The position numbers and the translations under genes are program-made. From Diorhabda sublineata (Eukaryota; Arthropoda; Insecta; Coleoptera; Chrysomelidae), in NCBI RefSeq assembly GCF_026230105.1, contig NC_079480.1, positions 24,904,488 through 24,968,487 of the forward strand: a DNA stretch of 64,000 nucleotides, in the 5' to 3' direction. Numbering within the stretch: position 1 is the first letter of the stretch; every line of letters starts with the position of its first letter. The notes under the pieces were generated by a model, which ran no database searches, was not told the DNA's origin, and saw nothing but the letters and a program-made list of their open reading frames with translations. This document shows, piece by piece, positions 47,701-58,182 of this stretch.

Positions 47701-48647
47701 TCCTTCTTCTCCATAGTTCATCGTCTGTTTTTATTTGTAACATTACACATTCATTGGGACGAATCATTGGAGTATAGTAGGTCAGATTTCAGGTTGAATC
47801 AGTTTAACAAAAAATATTTTGAAAGGACAATCTTCTATATGTGTAGGTAAACACAGATTTAACAGGAAAAATTGAATAAACTTGTTTTTCCCAGTTTTCG
47901 GCAATTAATGATGTGAGACTTAAAAAAAATTTATCAAATTGATAAGTTTCTGCAGACACTTATTAAAAACCTCCAAATAAGGTTTATAGCTAAAGTAATT
48001 AGTCTCCGCCACTGCCGCTCTGGATATAAAAAGGCGTTTCGGCGTGTTTTTTTATTACTTGTTTGAGAAAAAAGATAAAAATTAATGGCATTGGAAAACG
48101 AAATATGATAAGGTGATAATAAACACGAAAATAAAACCATATGGTGGTCGTAACTCCTTTTACTTCTCCCAGAAAATCGTTCAAGCATTGCTCTAATATA
48201 TTTGCATTGCAGAGAAACTCTCGTGAAGAAATATTCGTTTTGATAATCTTTATAGCTACAGATTGAACTAAATTTTATTGTGCTGAAATAGATGCAACAT
48301 ATTTCAATAAAATTCATTCAAACGCGATAAATATACTCAAGTAATAAGACTTTATGACCTTATAGTGTGAAAATAGATATCATAATCATATATTTTTTGT
48401 AAATGCACATTTCTGAAAATATATAAAATGGTAACAAATTGATTACACTGCTTTATATGCGCTGCTATTTTATAATTAAATATTCGTTTTGCTTTGCGTG
48501 ATAAATCTTCGACAGACATTTGTTAAGTTGTTTCATATCTATAATCGGATCCGCACATCACATATTAGTGCATGGTCTAAGTTATGTACTAAGAGGATGG
48601 TCCCATAAGAACCTGGCTTGACCAAAAGATTGCGGTAGCTGCTTGCA
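47701..48647. other. non-coding, nothing recognised
   Basis: A 127-codon minus frame at 47934-48317 has no known motif and AT-driven composition (Phe, Ile, Tyr and Ser), so it is not called. Confidence 0.4.
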
Positions 48648-48868
48648 TATCATAATACGAGATTTTTCAGCTCTTGAATCACTTGTAAGTACATTTTTAT
48701 CTGTTCTTAAGGATTAATTATGTTTTGAAATTATAGAGCGAAATTTGGAATAAAAATTAACAATGTTAAAGATATCGAAATATTATAAGCCATTCAAAAA
48801 GTGTTTTTAAGAAATAAATAAAAAAGAAATAATGAATATTATTGTTAACTTATTGAAAGAGTTTCAGA
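48648..48868. repeat. dispersed repeat, copy 2 (partner at 45838)
   Basis: Shortened copy of 45838-46140 with a deletion of about 60-70 bp. Substitutions are few, so it is younger than the neighbouring tandem duplications. Confidence 0.85.
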
Positions 48869-49180
48869 AAGAAATGGTTATGTTGTTTAACATCCATTTC
48901 CTGACTCATATTTGAATTTTTTTCTGATAACATAGTGAAGAAAGAAGGGGATTTTGATGAAATATGCGCATATATATACACAGAAAAATAAAAAAAGCAC
49001 CAATAGTATTAGTATATATTTTGTATTCACAAAAATACAATTCCTTTCAATTTATTTAAAAAAACCTACGTATAGAACATTTGTATTAATGTGTTGTGGC
49101 AGAGCCGCCATCTGTTGATTGAAGGTGAGGGTTCTCCAATCCATATTTTCAAAATCAGTCGTATTTTTTCAATTAACACG
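48869..49180. other. non-coding, nothing recognised
   Basis: AT-rich. Leads into the 97-bp direct repeat. Confidence 0.4.
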
Positions 49181-49277
49181 ATCACTAACAACTTACAGTA
49201 ATCTAATATTTCCTGACTTTCCTGAAATATTCTGATAAATCTTTTTCCAGTGATTGAATGAACGGTAGGCAAAAATT
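49181..49277. repeat. 97-bp direct repeat, left copy
   Basis: Starts ATCACTAACAACTTACAG and ends GGTAGGCAAAAATT. It matches 49871-49967 with a single visible difference (G versus A at 49269/49959). Confidence 0.95.
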
Positions 49278-49870
49278 AATTACTCGAAAAGTATGCATTT
49301 TTCTAAACAAATTTTCAGGCAAAAGTATATTAAAATTTTAAGTAGATTTCAAAAATGTATTGATATACAGGGTGTTCTTTCTAAATTTCCAGTCGACTCC
49401 CGATAGAACCAGTAGTCGGCCATCTTTGGAAATAATTTAGTTAGAAAGATCGTATTAGAAAACCCAAACGTAGCAATTTTCATGATTTTACTATAAGTAT
49501 TTTGTCATATACAGATAGTTTTAACTCGTCGTGGGACGCCCTGAATATAAACTAAATTATCATTCAAATATCGAAAATCGAAATTACATGTTGAGCTGGA
49601 ACGAGTGTCCTCCCACGCTCCTCTCTGTAGGAACCTAAAGTTACCCGGACTCAAGGGTGTTTTCTACGCTTTGAGAGATCGTGGGTGGTACCCTCGGTAT
49701 TGGTGGTAGTTTCCTGGACTTCTCGTCTAATGGTTGGGGTAGAGGCCGTTCGCCGGGTATCGGGATGTTGAGGAACATTTTGTTGAATAGTAAAAAGGAA
49801 TAACGAAATACGAAACGAAATAAAGCAAACGAAAAATTATAGTGTGATTGTACAATTTTAGATTCCACCC
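49278..49870 (-). mobile_element. 593-bp element of unknown class between 97-bp direct repeats
   Basis: The same sequence occurs at 54485-55055 without these flanks, so it is a repeated element. It contains ACAGGGTGTTCTTTCTAAA at 49371-49389 and a CGTCCCACGACGAGTTAAAA block on the minus strand. The minus strand also carries an open, proline-rich stretch (about 49641-49790: FLNIPIPGERPLPQPLDEK then RKLPPIPRVPPTISQS). No transposase domain is visible. The direction is taken from that frame. Confidence 0.6.
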
Positions 49871-49967
49871 ATCACTAACAACTTACAGTAATCTAATATT
49901 TCCTGACTTTCCTGAAATATTCTGATAAATCTTTTTCCAGTGATTGAATGAACGGTAGACAAAAATT
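49871..49967. repeat. 97-bp direct repeat, right copy
   Basis: Near-identical to 49181-49277. It directly follows the shared element's right end (CACCC then ATCACTAAC). Confidence 0.95.
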
Positions 49968-50089
49968 CTTGATGATTATGCTTCAAGGAATCTGCTAATA
50001 ATAAATATTAATCATATATTTTCTACATATTCCGTAGAATTTACAGTACAAGATCTGAATGCCTCTATTTCACTGAAAAGCTAGAAGGA

Positions 50090-50480
50090 CATTGAAATTG
50101 TATTTAGTCCCTTCTCAATTCTTTGAGTCTTCATTGTCTAAATCTTCTATTTGTGTTCCAAGGTGTTTGATTGTGCTCATCGTTTCAATCCTGTATTCTT
50201 CTATTTCTTTATTTATTGTTTGTTATTTTAGTGCTATAGCTTCAGTCGTTATTTTCATATCAAACTGATCTAATGTGTTGTTAGAGGATTTTTTCTGAAC
50301 ATCTTGGAATTTTAATCCGAGTTTTCACTCTGTACAAGTACAAGTTATATCTAACTAACAATTTTTGAGTTGAAGTTGTAGATATTCATTATATGGTCAA
50401 CGAATATGTCAAAAAGCAATGGACTCAAGATTGTCTTACACTTTTTATGGAGCAAAATAGAATGATTTCTGATCAACCGT
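50090..50480 (-). pseudogene. possible LINE reverse transcriptase remnant
   Basis: The minus strand reads LDQFDMKITTEAIALK then after a stop RIETMSTIKHLGTQIEDLD, in the arrangement of the palm-to-thumb region of RTE-type polymerases (GMKIN-xxKTK ... FKYLGTxI). The active-site box is not readable. Weak call. Confidence 0.35.
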
Positions 50481-52219
50481 ATTATGGTTATTGAAGCGTT
50501 AATTTACAACATAGAAGTTTTACTGAATATCATAGAATTGTGAAGTTATATTAATTCCCTCGCTATTGTCGTCAACAGTCTATTCAACAGTTTATGCTTA
50601 AACCGACTGCTGCAAACTTTTACCGATGCAAGTATGAAACATCTACTTCGACATTATTGATCAAATTCGTCAATTTACTGATCTACTATTTTTGTTTGTC
50701 GTTGCGTCGGTTGTTCCCGTTGCGGACATGTTGTTAATTAAACTATAAATTACAAATTCACGAAAACTGATACATAATTAATATCAATTGCATATGAGAT
50801 TAAAATATGTATAAAGGGAAAAAGGGAATTACCGTGACGGGGTTTGCGCTAACGAAGTTACTGTAATTGCATTCTGTATGTTAGTTCGGGTTTGTTTTTC
50901 ACAATAAATTGAAAACCTACTCGCTATAATATAGAGTGCATATACATAAAGTCACGTATGTATTAATTATACACGAAAAATCAAAAATTATTTGGTTAAA
51001 TTTATTCACGATGCTATAATACTTCATTCATAAGTTTCTATTAACGAGACTAGAGCTGCTACAAAAAAAAATAGAGAGGGAAACAGGGATAAGTTTTATC
51101 GTCACAAAAAAATTCTACAATCTTATGAACATATTCTTCTGAGCAAACCCCAAATATTTTTCAGTTTTTTATCTATCATAAGAAACGGTATAACCTTTTT
51201 TTAAGCATCCTGTATAAAACAGTTATTGAGATCACGAAATTAGTAAATTTTAGTTTATTATCTTCATCGTATCAAGTGGAAAAACATTTATTCAATCAAA
51301 TTTCAGCTTCTAATTTTCTCTAGATGGGTCCTTCATATATACCCACTTGGGTCTTTCTAATTTATTAACCAAATAGTTATTTGATCGTCAAACGAACAGC
51401 TAATAAAACAGATTTGATTGGCGGACTGAATGTAATTCCCCATTGCGATATTTAAATTAGATCTCTATTGTCTACTGACGGAATCATTGAATTTTGTTTT
51501 CATTTCTGTTGATGATTGAATGGAAAAATGTAAATTTGGTTGATTCCACATCTATCCAATCAATGAGGCAATCAACTATTATGTGTGCAAGAAGTTGGAT
51601 ATTCGTGGAATGACTGGCATTATTTATATCTGTGTTAAATGTCGTTTTCAACGTTTGAAAATTGACAAAATTTTATCTTTTACAATATCCATAACATGAA
51701 TGTAATAACCAAGATAATACGAGTGTAATGTTTTTTTTATAGAGCTATCTTATTTGAATAAATAAAGAAAATTTTATGTGAAACGTATTTCGTCAAAGCG
51801 ATTGGTCGATTTGCTATTCCTCTTTAACTTGGGACCGGAGGCTTTTATTGCGCATAATTTATTGCTCATCCTTTTTTACTGTACTGGGATTAAAGCAAAT
51901 TCGAAACAACCTGATAAAAAATTGATACAATAAAAAGTGATTTTATAGAGGTTTCACAAATTTCGCTAATCATTGTGTTTCAATTAAAAATATGAAGTTA
52001 AGTAGGTTATTCGCTTCGTGAAATATAATATAAATACCGTAGTTTTATTTCGCGTATAAATATGATTTGATAAAGATTATTTGTTACGTATACAAAAGTA
52101 TTTCAAATCGACAACTTTCCAAGTATGAATCAAAATATTTCAACAAATTGAATCGAAATAATAAAATTTATGGCGAATAGTATTAATTCATGACTATAAA
52201 TCATTTAATTTCAAAACAA
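50481..52219. other. long non-coding stretch
   Basis: AT-rich with no motif. Presumed intron or intergenic. Confidence 0.4.
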
Positions 52220-52320
52220 TATTCATATCAAAGTAAAAAACCAAAGTTTTGAATGTGTGACTGAATATAATTACCTAGGAGTCATATTTGATGGTTCATT
52301 GGGTTTGACAAAGTTGGCAG
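52220..52320 (+). pseudogene. LINE thumb-region scrap
   Basis: FECVTEYNYLGVIFDGSLGL on the plus strand is the NYLGV thumb motif of a LINE reverse transcriptase. Nothing else of this copy is readable. Confidence 0.55.
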
Positions 52321-52864
52321 AAGTATAAAATAAATAGAACTCATATTACAAGAATAATTGCTTTTATTTCAAGTCGATAGGATTAGTATTAACAGACTTA
52401 AACAGTTTGGGAGTTTGGATATATGTTATATCGCCCGAGATCCGTTTCAAATAGGTAATACGTCATCAGCGCCGATTGTGTAGGAGAGCGGCCGGCCTAT
52501 TTGACAAAAGCTACTGGCTAAAGTGCTATTTTGACGACAAAGAGTTGATCTATTGCTAAAAATGGAGCAGAGGTTTTGTCGTAGTTCTTCAGACAACTTG
52601 CTTCAAATTGATTCCCTTGAAACAGCGGAATAAACCAGATGAACAGATGATACAATGATGTAATCTTAATTTTAAGGTACCAAATGTTATATAACTAGTT
52701 AAAGGTGTCAACTAACTTAAATTTTTTCATAAAAAAATATGCCCGTCGATGTGCATATGCGATTGATTTAGATTCCACATATTTCTCTATAGATTCACTC
52801 CATACGTTAGTGACATAGACCTGATAGTTCCTAGTTTATCTATGGAAGCCGTATTGATGATCCT

Positions 52865-52995
52865 AATATTGTTAGCAGACTCAAGATTTGCTGATTAACG
52901 ACTCCATGACCTTGGCACTGGCTGGGACTGAAGAAATCGGATGGTAGTTATTGAGAACCGTCTTTTTCCCTTTTTTTAGTATGGATTGAATCTGA
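52865..52995 (-). pseudogene. LINE reverse transcriptase scrap (N-terminal palm)
   Basis: ILKKGKKTVLNNYHPISSVP on the minus strand, followed by KVMESLI, corresponds to the KKGDKxxxxNYRPISLLP block at the start of the polymerase domain. It faces opposite to the scrap at 52220, so they are different insertions. Confidence 0.65.
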
Positions 52996-54039
52996 TCAAC
53001 GTCAATTCAACCCATGTTCAACTTACCTCATCTATGGGATATGTTGATCATACTTGACTTTCTGTATTCAAACAGCTGAAGCTCTCACATTTAAAAAATA
53101 ATAACGATAAATTCGTAATCTCACCATAAGGGTAATGTATTGTTGAGAAAAAAAAGTTCTGGGTTTTAATGTTTTAATTAGACACAGTGTATATCATAAC
53201 CGTCGTAATACTAAATGAATATTCAGCTAAAATTTGATAAAAATAAATGTTTCTCAATTAAGTGAGATAAATGAAAAAAAGTATAGAAGGTACATGAATT
53301 CGATTTAAAAGAATCTCTCTCCTGGCTAGCGTTCGCTATCCTATTACAAGTTCCAGACTTCAAAGGGATGGAAATTTGCGAAATGAAATTATTGGTACAC
53401 TTCACAAAGGTGATCATTATAAAAGTTCCTGCGATCAGATTAAATTCGTTATCTCAGACATTTTGTTACATACAGAGAAATTAATAATGAAAATTGACTA
53501 ACGAAAAAGGTACGATGTATTAAAAAAGAGTCAATATTCCGTAATCATCCCACTTGTGACATAAATCATAGGAAAAACGAAAGATTATGTGTCAGAAAAA
53601 TGTAATAATTTCAAAATTCTCATTTGTGTATAGCTAGTTCGTTTCCTTCATCAACTTTATGTTTTATGATTTATTGGTTAACTGAACCTGGATATTTTTT
53701 CGATTATTCCTCATATATTTGTCCACTTGATACCTCGGGATTGAGAGCTCGATCATCTGGAACGATTTCAAAGTACACTAAACCTTCATAATTCTACCAG
53801 ATATCAAACATGACTCTCTACTCGAATCTCTTCAAATAACAGGTAGGGAAAAGTGGGCACCTTGTTAAGGATAAATGCCTGTAAGTCCGGTTCTGCTCAA
53901 CCGACTTTTTTTAAACTCGATGTGGTTTGTGAGAGTTTTTGGCGAACGATACAAAATATATGAATTATTAGCAATGTGATTACAGAAGGAATTGTTTCAT
54001 ATATTCTACATATTGTTATTTCTCTTCACAAATTTTTAG
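52996..54039. other. non-coding, nothing recognised
   Basis: AT-rich with no motif. Confidence 0.4.
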
Positions 54040-54600
54040 ATAGAACACTCTGTATATTAATACATTTTTGAAATCTACGTAAAATTTTATTATACTTTTG
54101 TCTACAAACTTTTTTCGAAAAATGCATACTTTTTGAGTTATCAATTTTTTTGTAAAAATTTGACCGTTGCAGACCCTTATAAATTATTTTTACGGGAATA
54201 CACTTAAAGATATAAAAATGGTTTCTGTTCGGTTGCTTGAAGCAAAGTCAGACGTATTTGAATCTATGTTGGAAAATTGTTCATTATATACAGGGTGTGT
54301 ATAAAAAGTAATCAAAGTTTATAAATATCAAATTTCTTCATTATTTAAATAGAACCACCCAGTTTCTTCTATTTTAATGCATTCAGGGGTGAAAATAGGG
54401 CAAATTCATTTTTACATTTTCATATCTTTTAGGGTATCCCCAAAAAATAATTTATAAGGGCTTCCGACGGTCAAATTTCTTACAAAAAAATTAACTACTC
54501 GAAAAGTATGCATTTTTCGAAACAAATTTTCAGACAAAAGTATATTAAAATTTTAAGTAGATTTCAAAAATGTATTGATGTACAGGGTGTTCTTTCTAAA
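54040..54600. mobile_element. fold-back (long inverted repeat) element
   Basis: 54040-54190 is, read as reverse complement, closely similar to 54465-54600. Shared blocks include GTATGCATTTTTCGAAA, AGATTTCAAAAATGTATT and the outer ACAGGGTGTTCTTTCTAAA (ACAGAGTGTTCTATCTAAA in the left arm). Arms of about 140-150 bp enclose about 270 bp with another ACAGGGTGTGTATAAAAAG at 54292. No coding content, so a fold-back or MITE-like element. Confidence 0.75.
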
Positions 54601-55055
54601 GTTACAGCCGACTCCCGATAGAACCAGTAGCCGGCCATCTTTGAAAATAATTTAGTTAGAAAGATCGTATTAAAAAACTCAAACGTAGGAATTTTGAGTA
54701 TTTTGTCATATACAGATAATTTTAACTCGTCGTGGGACACCTTGTATATAAACTGAATTATCATTCAAATATCGAAAATCGAAATTACATGTTGAGCTAG
54801 AACGAATGTCCTCCCACGCGCCTCTCTGTAGGAACCTAAAGTTACCTGGACTCAGGGGTGTTTTCTACGCTTTGAGAGATCGTGGGTGGTACCCTCGGTA
54901 TTGGTGGTAGTTTCCTGGACTTCTCGTCTAATGTTTGGGGTAGAGGTCGTTCGCTGGTTATCGGGATGTTGAGGAACGTTCTGTTGAATAATAAAAAGTA
55001 ATAATATTTTGCAAACGAAAAATTATAGTTGTCATTGTACTATTTTAAATTTCAC
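54485..55055 (-). mobile_element. second copy of the 49278-49870 element
   Basis: Matches 49270-49870 along its whole length with about a tenth of positions changed and small indels. Its left end is the right arm of the fold-back at 54040-54600, so the two share terminal sequence. The minus-strand proline-rich frame is conserved (ERPLPQTLDEKSRKLPPIPR, then SQSVENTPESR) and is followed in both copies by AG/GTAAC-like or AG/TTAC-like sequence. No 97-bp flanking duplications are present here. Confidence 0.7.
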
Positions 55056-55224
55056 CCATATCATACGATCCTACATTAGAGTCTATATGTTCGAGATTTT
55101 GATATAAGGCTGAATCATTAAATCTGGTTATTACATTTGATACATGACGATCCTAAAATACATTCACGAATTATGTGTACAGATTAGACTACGACTCATA
55201 GTAATGGTAGAGTAAACTGCCATA

Positions 55225-55745
55225 ATATGTAAGAGTGGGAAATAAATCCCCGTCCGAACTAGGAGATCCAACATCAAGGTCCTTGGTCTGTATATGTCTG
55301 GTGCAGAATTCTAGGCGCACAAATAATTGGACCATTTTCTCCATTGAAAAATCAATGAAGAGAGATATTTAGACTTTTTGAAAGAAACGAATTGCTACTT
55401 CTTGTTGAAGATATAACCTCAGCCATTCATCTTGACATAGAGGACTTTATTTCATATAGGTTCGGTATTTTTTGGATCATATCCTGATAGGTGGATAGAA
55501 CATAGAAGTTGGGAGGTGGATTGAAGATGGAAATTTATTTATTTGGAAACCCAAAATCTACATACCTACAAACTTGCTTAGAATTTTATTTGTAGCGCCG
55601 CATAAAAGATCTCGTTTACACCAATGGACCCACGATAAGACACATTCAATTCATTTCATCCAATCACGTGATGAAATTAAGACTGCTGCCCTATCCACCC
55701 TGCAACGACTGATGTCATGTATAGAAAATGATGGACCATAATTCA
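55225..55745 (+). pseudogene. mariner/Tc1-superfamily transposase remnant
   Basis: Plus-strand frames give VWCRILGAQIIGPFSPLKN, matching the VWxGILxxxIIGPxFFEG block of a common insect transposase branch that precedes the second catalytic Asp. The C-terminal STLQRLMSCIENDGP then FKH lies near 55705-55745. In between, stops dominate and the HDGAP and SPDLTPLDFFLWG blocks are not readable. Dead copy. Confidence 0.65.
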
Positions 55746-55756
55746 AACACTCAAGC

Positions 55757-55760
<4 letters not shown>

Positions 55761-55834
<74 letters not shown>
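55761..55834. repeat. (TA)n microsatellite
   Basis: About 37 TA units, 15 bp after the end of the transposase remnant. Confidence 0.95.
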
Positions 55835-55837
<3 letters not shown>

Positions 55838-55985
55838 TTATTAAAATATCTCCGAAAGATATCGGCGCTGCTAATCAAATTGCTTATAAAATTGAAGATC
55901 AACTTTAACAAATTGCATGTTTGAATTGAATACAGACATTACTTTTGAGATTCCCTCTGTAATAAACTGTTGTATTGCAATAGTC

Positions 55986-56751
55986 TTTTTTAGACAACGC
56001 CATTTACATACCGAAAGTTGCTTTTTGAGTGTTCCATGTAGGGAAAGTGACAGTCACGTACTGCAAAACACTTTCGGGACGCTCTGGAGCAGACAACTTC
56101 AAATGTGACTCTAGCCACTTCTTCAATGTTGATAGTTGACAAGTTCACGATGTTGACACGATGATTTTGCATAACCTCAAATTTTTAATTTTCTGAAATT
56201 ATTTGTAGTATCCGTAGTTTTGTTTAACTTAATGAATAACAATTAATGATGATGAAAAAGAAAACATCAGCGATGAAGAGTTACTTGAATCCACGCCACC
56301 CGATCTCACCGAAGAAAGCAATGCTGCCGTTCTTAATTCGTTGCCGGATAAATTTCGTGCAAGGTACGGAAAACAGTACGAACTCTTTATTGGGTGGTAT
56401 TACCAGAAAAAAGCGAAAAACACAACGGAAAACGTAGTGCTTGCTTATTTTTCAGAAAAATCTGAAATCTGGACAAGTTCTACTTTATAGTCTACAAATA
56501 TCCAAAACTCATCAATTTCCTGAAGAACCAAAACAAAGGCTGCACTGCAAAAGAATCAAAAACTTTGACAAGATAAAATATATTGAAATTCTTGTTACAC
56601 TCTTATGCGTCGTCTAAAAAATGTTGTGTACGCCGCGGCTGAAATACTACTTTGTTGGACTCATCTGTTGCTGGCCTCGTTTCGCTCGTCTCGCCATTTT
56701 CAGACTAGTTCAACAAATTAGCACTTTCAGTCCTTGGCATACAAATAACTA
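55986..56751 (+). mobile_element. Crypton-type element (fuller copy)
   Basis: Bounded on the left by TTTTTTAGACAACGC (55986-56000). Its inverse GCGTCGTCTAAAAAA stands at 56607-56621, followed by a palindromic block to 56751. Both outer parts are shared with 3105-3499. The interior contains a tyrosine-recombinase-type N-terminal coding remnant (56236-56490). Cryptons move by tyrosine recombinase through circular DNA and lack the long inverted repeats of DDE transposons. Confidence 0.65.
56236..56490 (+). pseudogene. Crypton tyrosine-recombinase N-terminal fragment
   Basis: An open frame without ATG reads ISDEELLESTPPDLTEESNA then AVLNSLPDKFRARYGKQYEL and FIGWYYQKKAKNTTENVVLA, YFSEKS. This is the leading part of insect Crypton proteins (LPxKxRxRYxxxYExFxxW...TENVLLAYFxE), the SAM-like core-binding domain that precedes the recombinase catalytic domain. 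The catalytic R...H-x-x-R...Y part is missing after the TAG at 56488-56490. The frame is shorter than the usual 300-400 residues. Base composition is richer in GC than the flanks. The copy is not functional. Confidence 0.7.
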
Positions 56752-56930
56752 TTGATAAATGTGTAAAATTTTAACGATGTAAAAACGTATTTTTCGTCTG
56801 GCACAAGTTAAAAATTGTATTTATCGTATGCGCGGCTAGCCACGTGATAAAATATATCATTTGCCAAAGTATCGCAGTCAACCCTTTCGAATAAAGTATG
56901 AGAGAGGAAAGGATTAAATTACTATTACAG

Positions 56931-57060
56931 ATTCCTACGGTATCAGCAGATGTTGAGTCTGTACGGAAAGTGCTTACGCACACTTCTGCCGGCACTTGAG
57001 ACAAGAATTGATATGGCTTAGTTACCATCGAACCATTAGATACAGTTTCCCGATGCTTAG
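56931..57060 (+). other. exon-like island, possible exon of the plus-strand gene or hAT relic
   Basis: A strong acceptor (TTACTATTACAG) and donor (TTAG then GTGAGT) enclose 130 nt of balanced composition. Following the phase left by exon C, it reads R, then FLRYQQMLSLYGKCLRTLLP, ALETRIDMA and a stop at 57018-57020, so it could be a terminal coding exon. Another frame begins IPTVSADVESVRKVLTHT before a stop. This is faintly like the hAT C-terminal dimerisation region (IPxxSAxxERxFS), so a transposon origin is an equal alternative. Confidence 0.35.
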
Positions 57061-57879
57061 GTGAGTAATTTTGCCAATTAAGGTGGAATAATTTTCAATT
57101 AGTGGGATAATTACTTTTGAGCGTCTACGATTTGGCGGTAAACCCCGGTTTGTATTCAAAAACGATCTATTTTCACTGCATTCGAATCGATTGCTTCGCA
57201 GAATTTATTATACCGATTAAAAAAATTTCATATTAGAAATTCAGAGAAGTTTGCATGAAAATTGATGAAAGGTTACTAGTATTAAAACAAACTAAAGAAT
57301 ATTGGAACCGATTAGAGTTGGTGAATATGAAAAAAAAATGAAATGGGAGCAAATCCATCAGCCACAGTATCCTTAATGAAATTTACCAATAGATCTAAAG
57401 TATCTATCACCTGGAGTCCTGGAGAAAAGAATAAAAAACTTTGGGTAAAATATATATCTAGCAAAATATGAAAGATCATTATTCTTTGTTTCGAAAGAAA
57501 TATCTTGATATAATAATAGGATATAAACAAGCCAGAAAAGGCCATGGGAGAATAATCTGTTGTCAAAAGAATCATAGTATTTACTTAACATCATCACAAG
57601 AAATAATATACACCAGCGGTTAAAAGTTTTTGCCCGGCCAATAGTTAAAATGATACACAATAAGTAAAAACAAGTCGATCGATTTTGATATTTATATTTC
57701 AAATAATATATATAGACACGAGTGTAGTAAAGGAGAGGATTTTGGGGGTTAAACACCCCCTCCCCCTCCCGAAATAAGCAGAATATTAACTAATATTATA
57801 CCGAAAAAATAGGAGGAGTGAAGAGAGTTAAATTATTACATTTGAATAAATATATTAGCGTCTAGCGCAATTTTTTGAC
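57061..57879. other. non-coding; long minus frames of low value
   Basis: A 127-codon minus frame (57373-57756) is rich in Tyr, Phe, Ile and Leu, as chance AT-rich frames are, and has no motif. At 57747-57765 GGGGGTTAAACACCCCCTC forms a small palindrome next to a C-rich run. Confidence 0.35.
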
Positions 57880-58182
57880 GAGAGGCAGACGCAGTTGCAG
57901 CCGAACTAGTGGACGTTGCGCATAGTAACGCCATCTCTAGTCAAGTAGCTGACCTATTTTGTATTGTAAGGAAACTTTGCGTTGCTTCTCGATTATTCGC
58001 CACGCTCCTCGGTCGGAATGAGCGGAGATTTGTAGAAGTTTCTGGACGGGTGCTGGGCCCATGTCGTAATTTTTCTCATGAATCTATAGATATTAAATTT
58101 CATGTAAGTATATTTTTGTTGTTTTATTTACTTCAAACAAAACTGTCCCTCCCAAAACTAAATCCTGGCTACGCCCGTGTTT
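57880..58182. mobile_element. hAT-like terminal fragment (weak)
   Basis: The right end, CTGGCTACGCCCGTG at about 58166-58180, is on the minus strand CACGGGCGTAGCCAG, close to the CAGGGGCGTAGCCAGG end seen on some insect hAT-type elements. Inside is a GC-richer segment with a 93-codon frame of no known domain. No partner end or target duplication was established. Confidence 0.35.

Noticed and set aside
47934..48317. 127-codon minus-strand frame
   Set aside because: No motif, background AT composition and a second overlapping frame of similar length. Chance is the best explanation.
57373..57756. 127-codon minus-strand frame rich in Tyr, Phe and Ile
   Set aside because: Looks like membrane protein at first sight, but the composition is that of random AT-rich sequence and no start or splice context is present.
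58085..58115. GTAAGT at about 58104 as the donor of a coding exon
   Set aside because: The upstream segment has no convincing acceptor and lies in hAT-like sequence.
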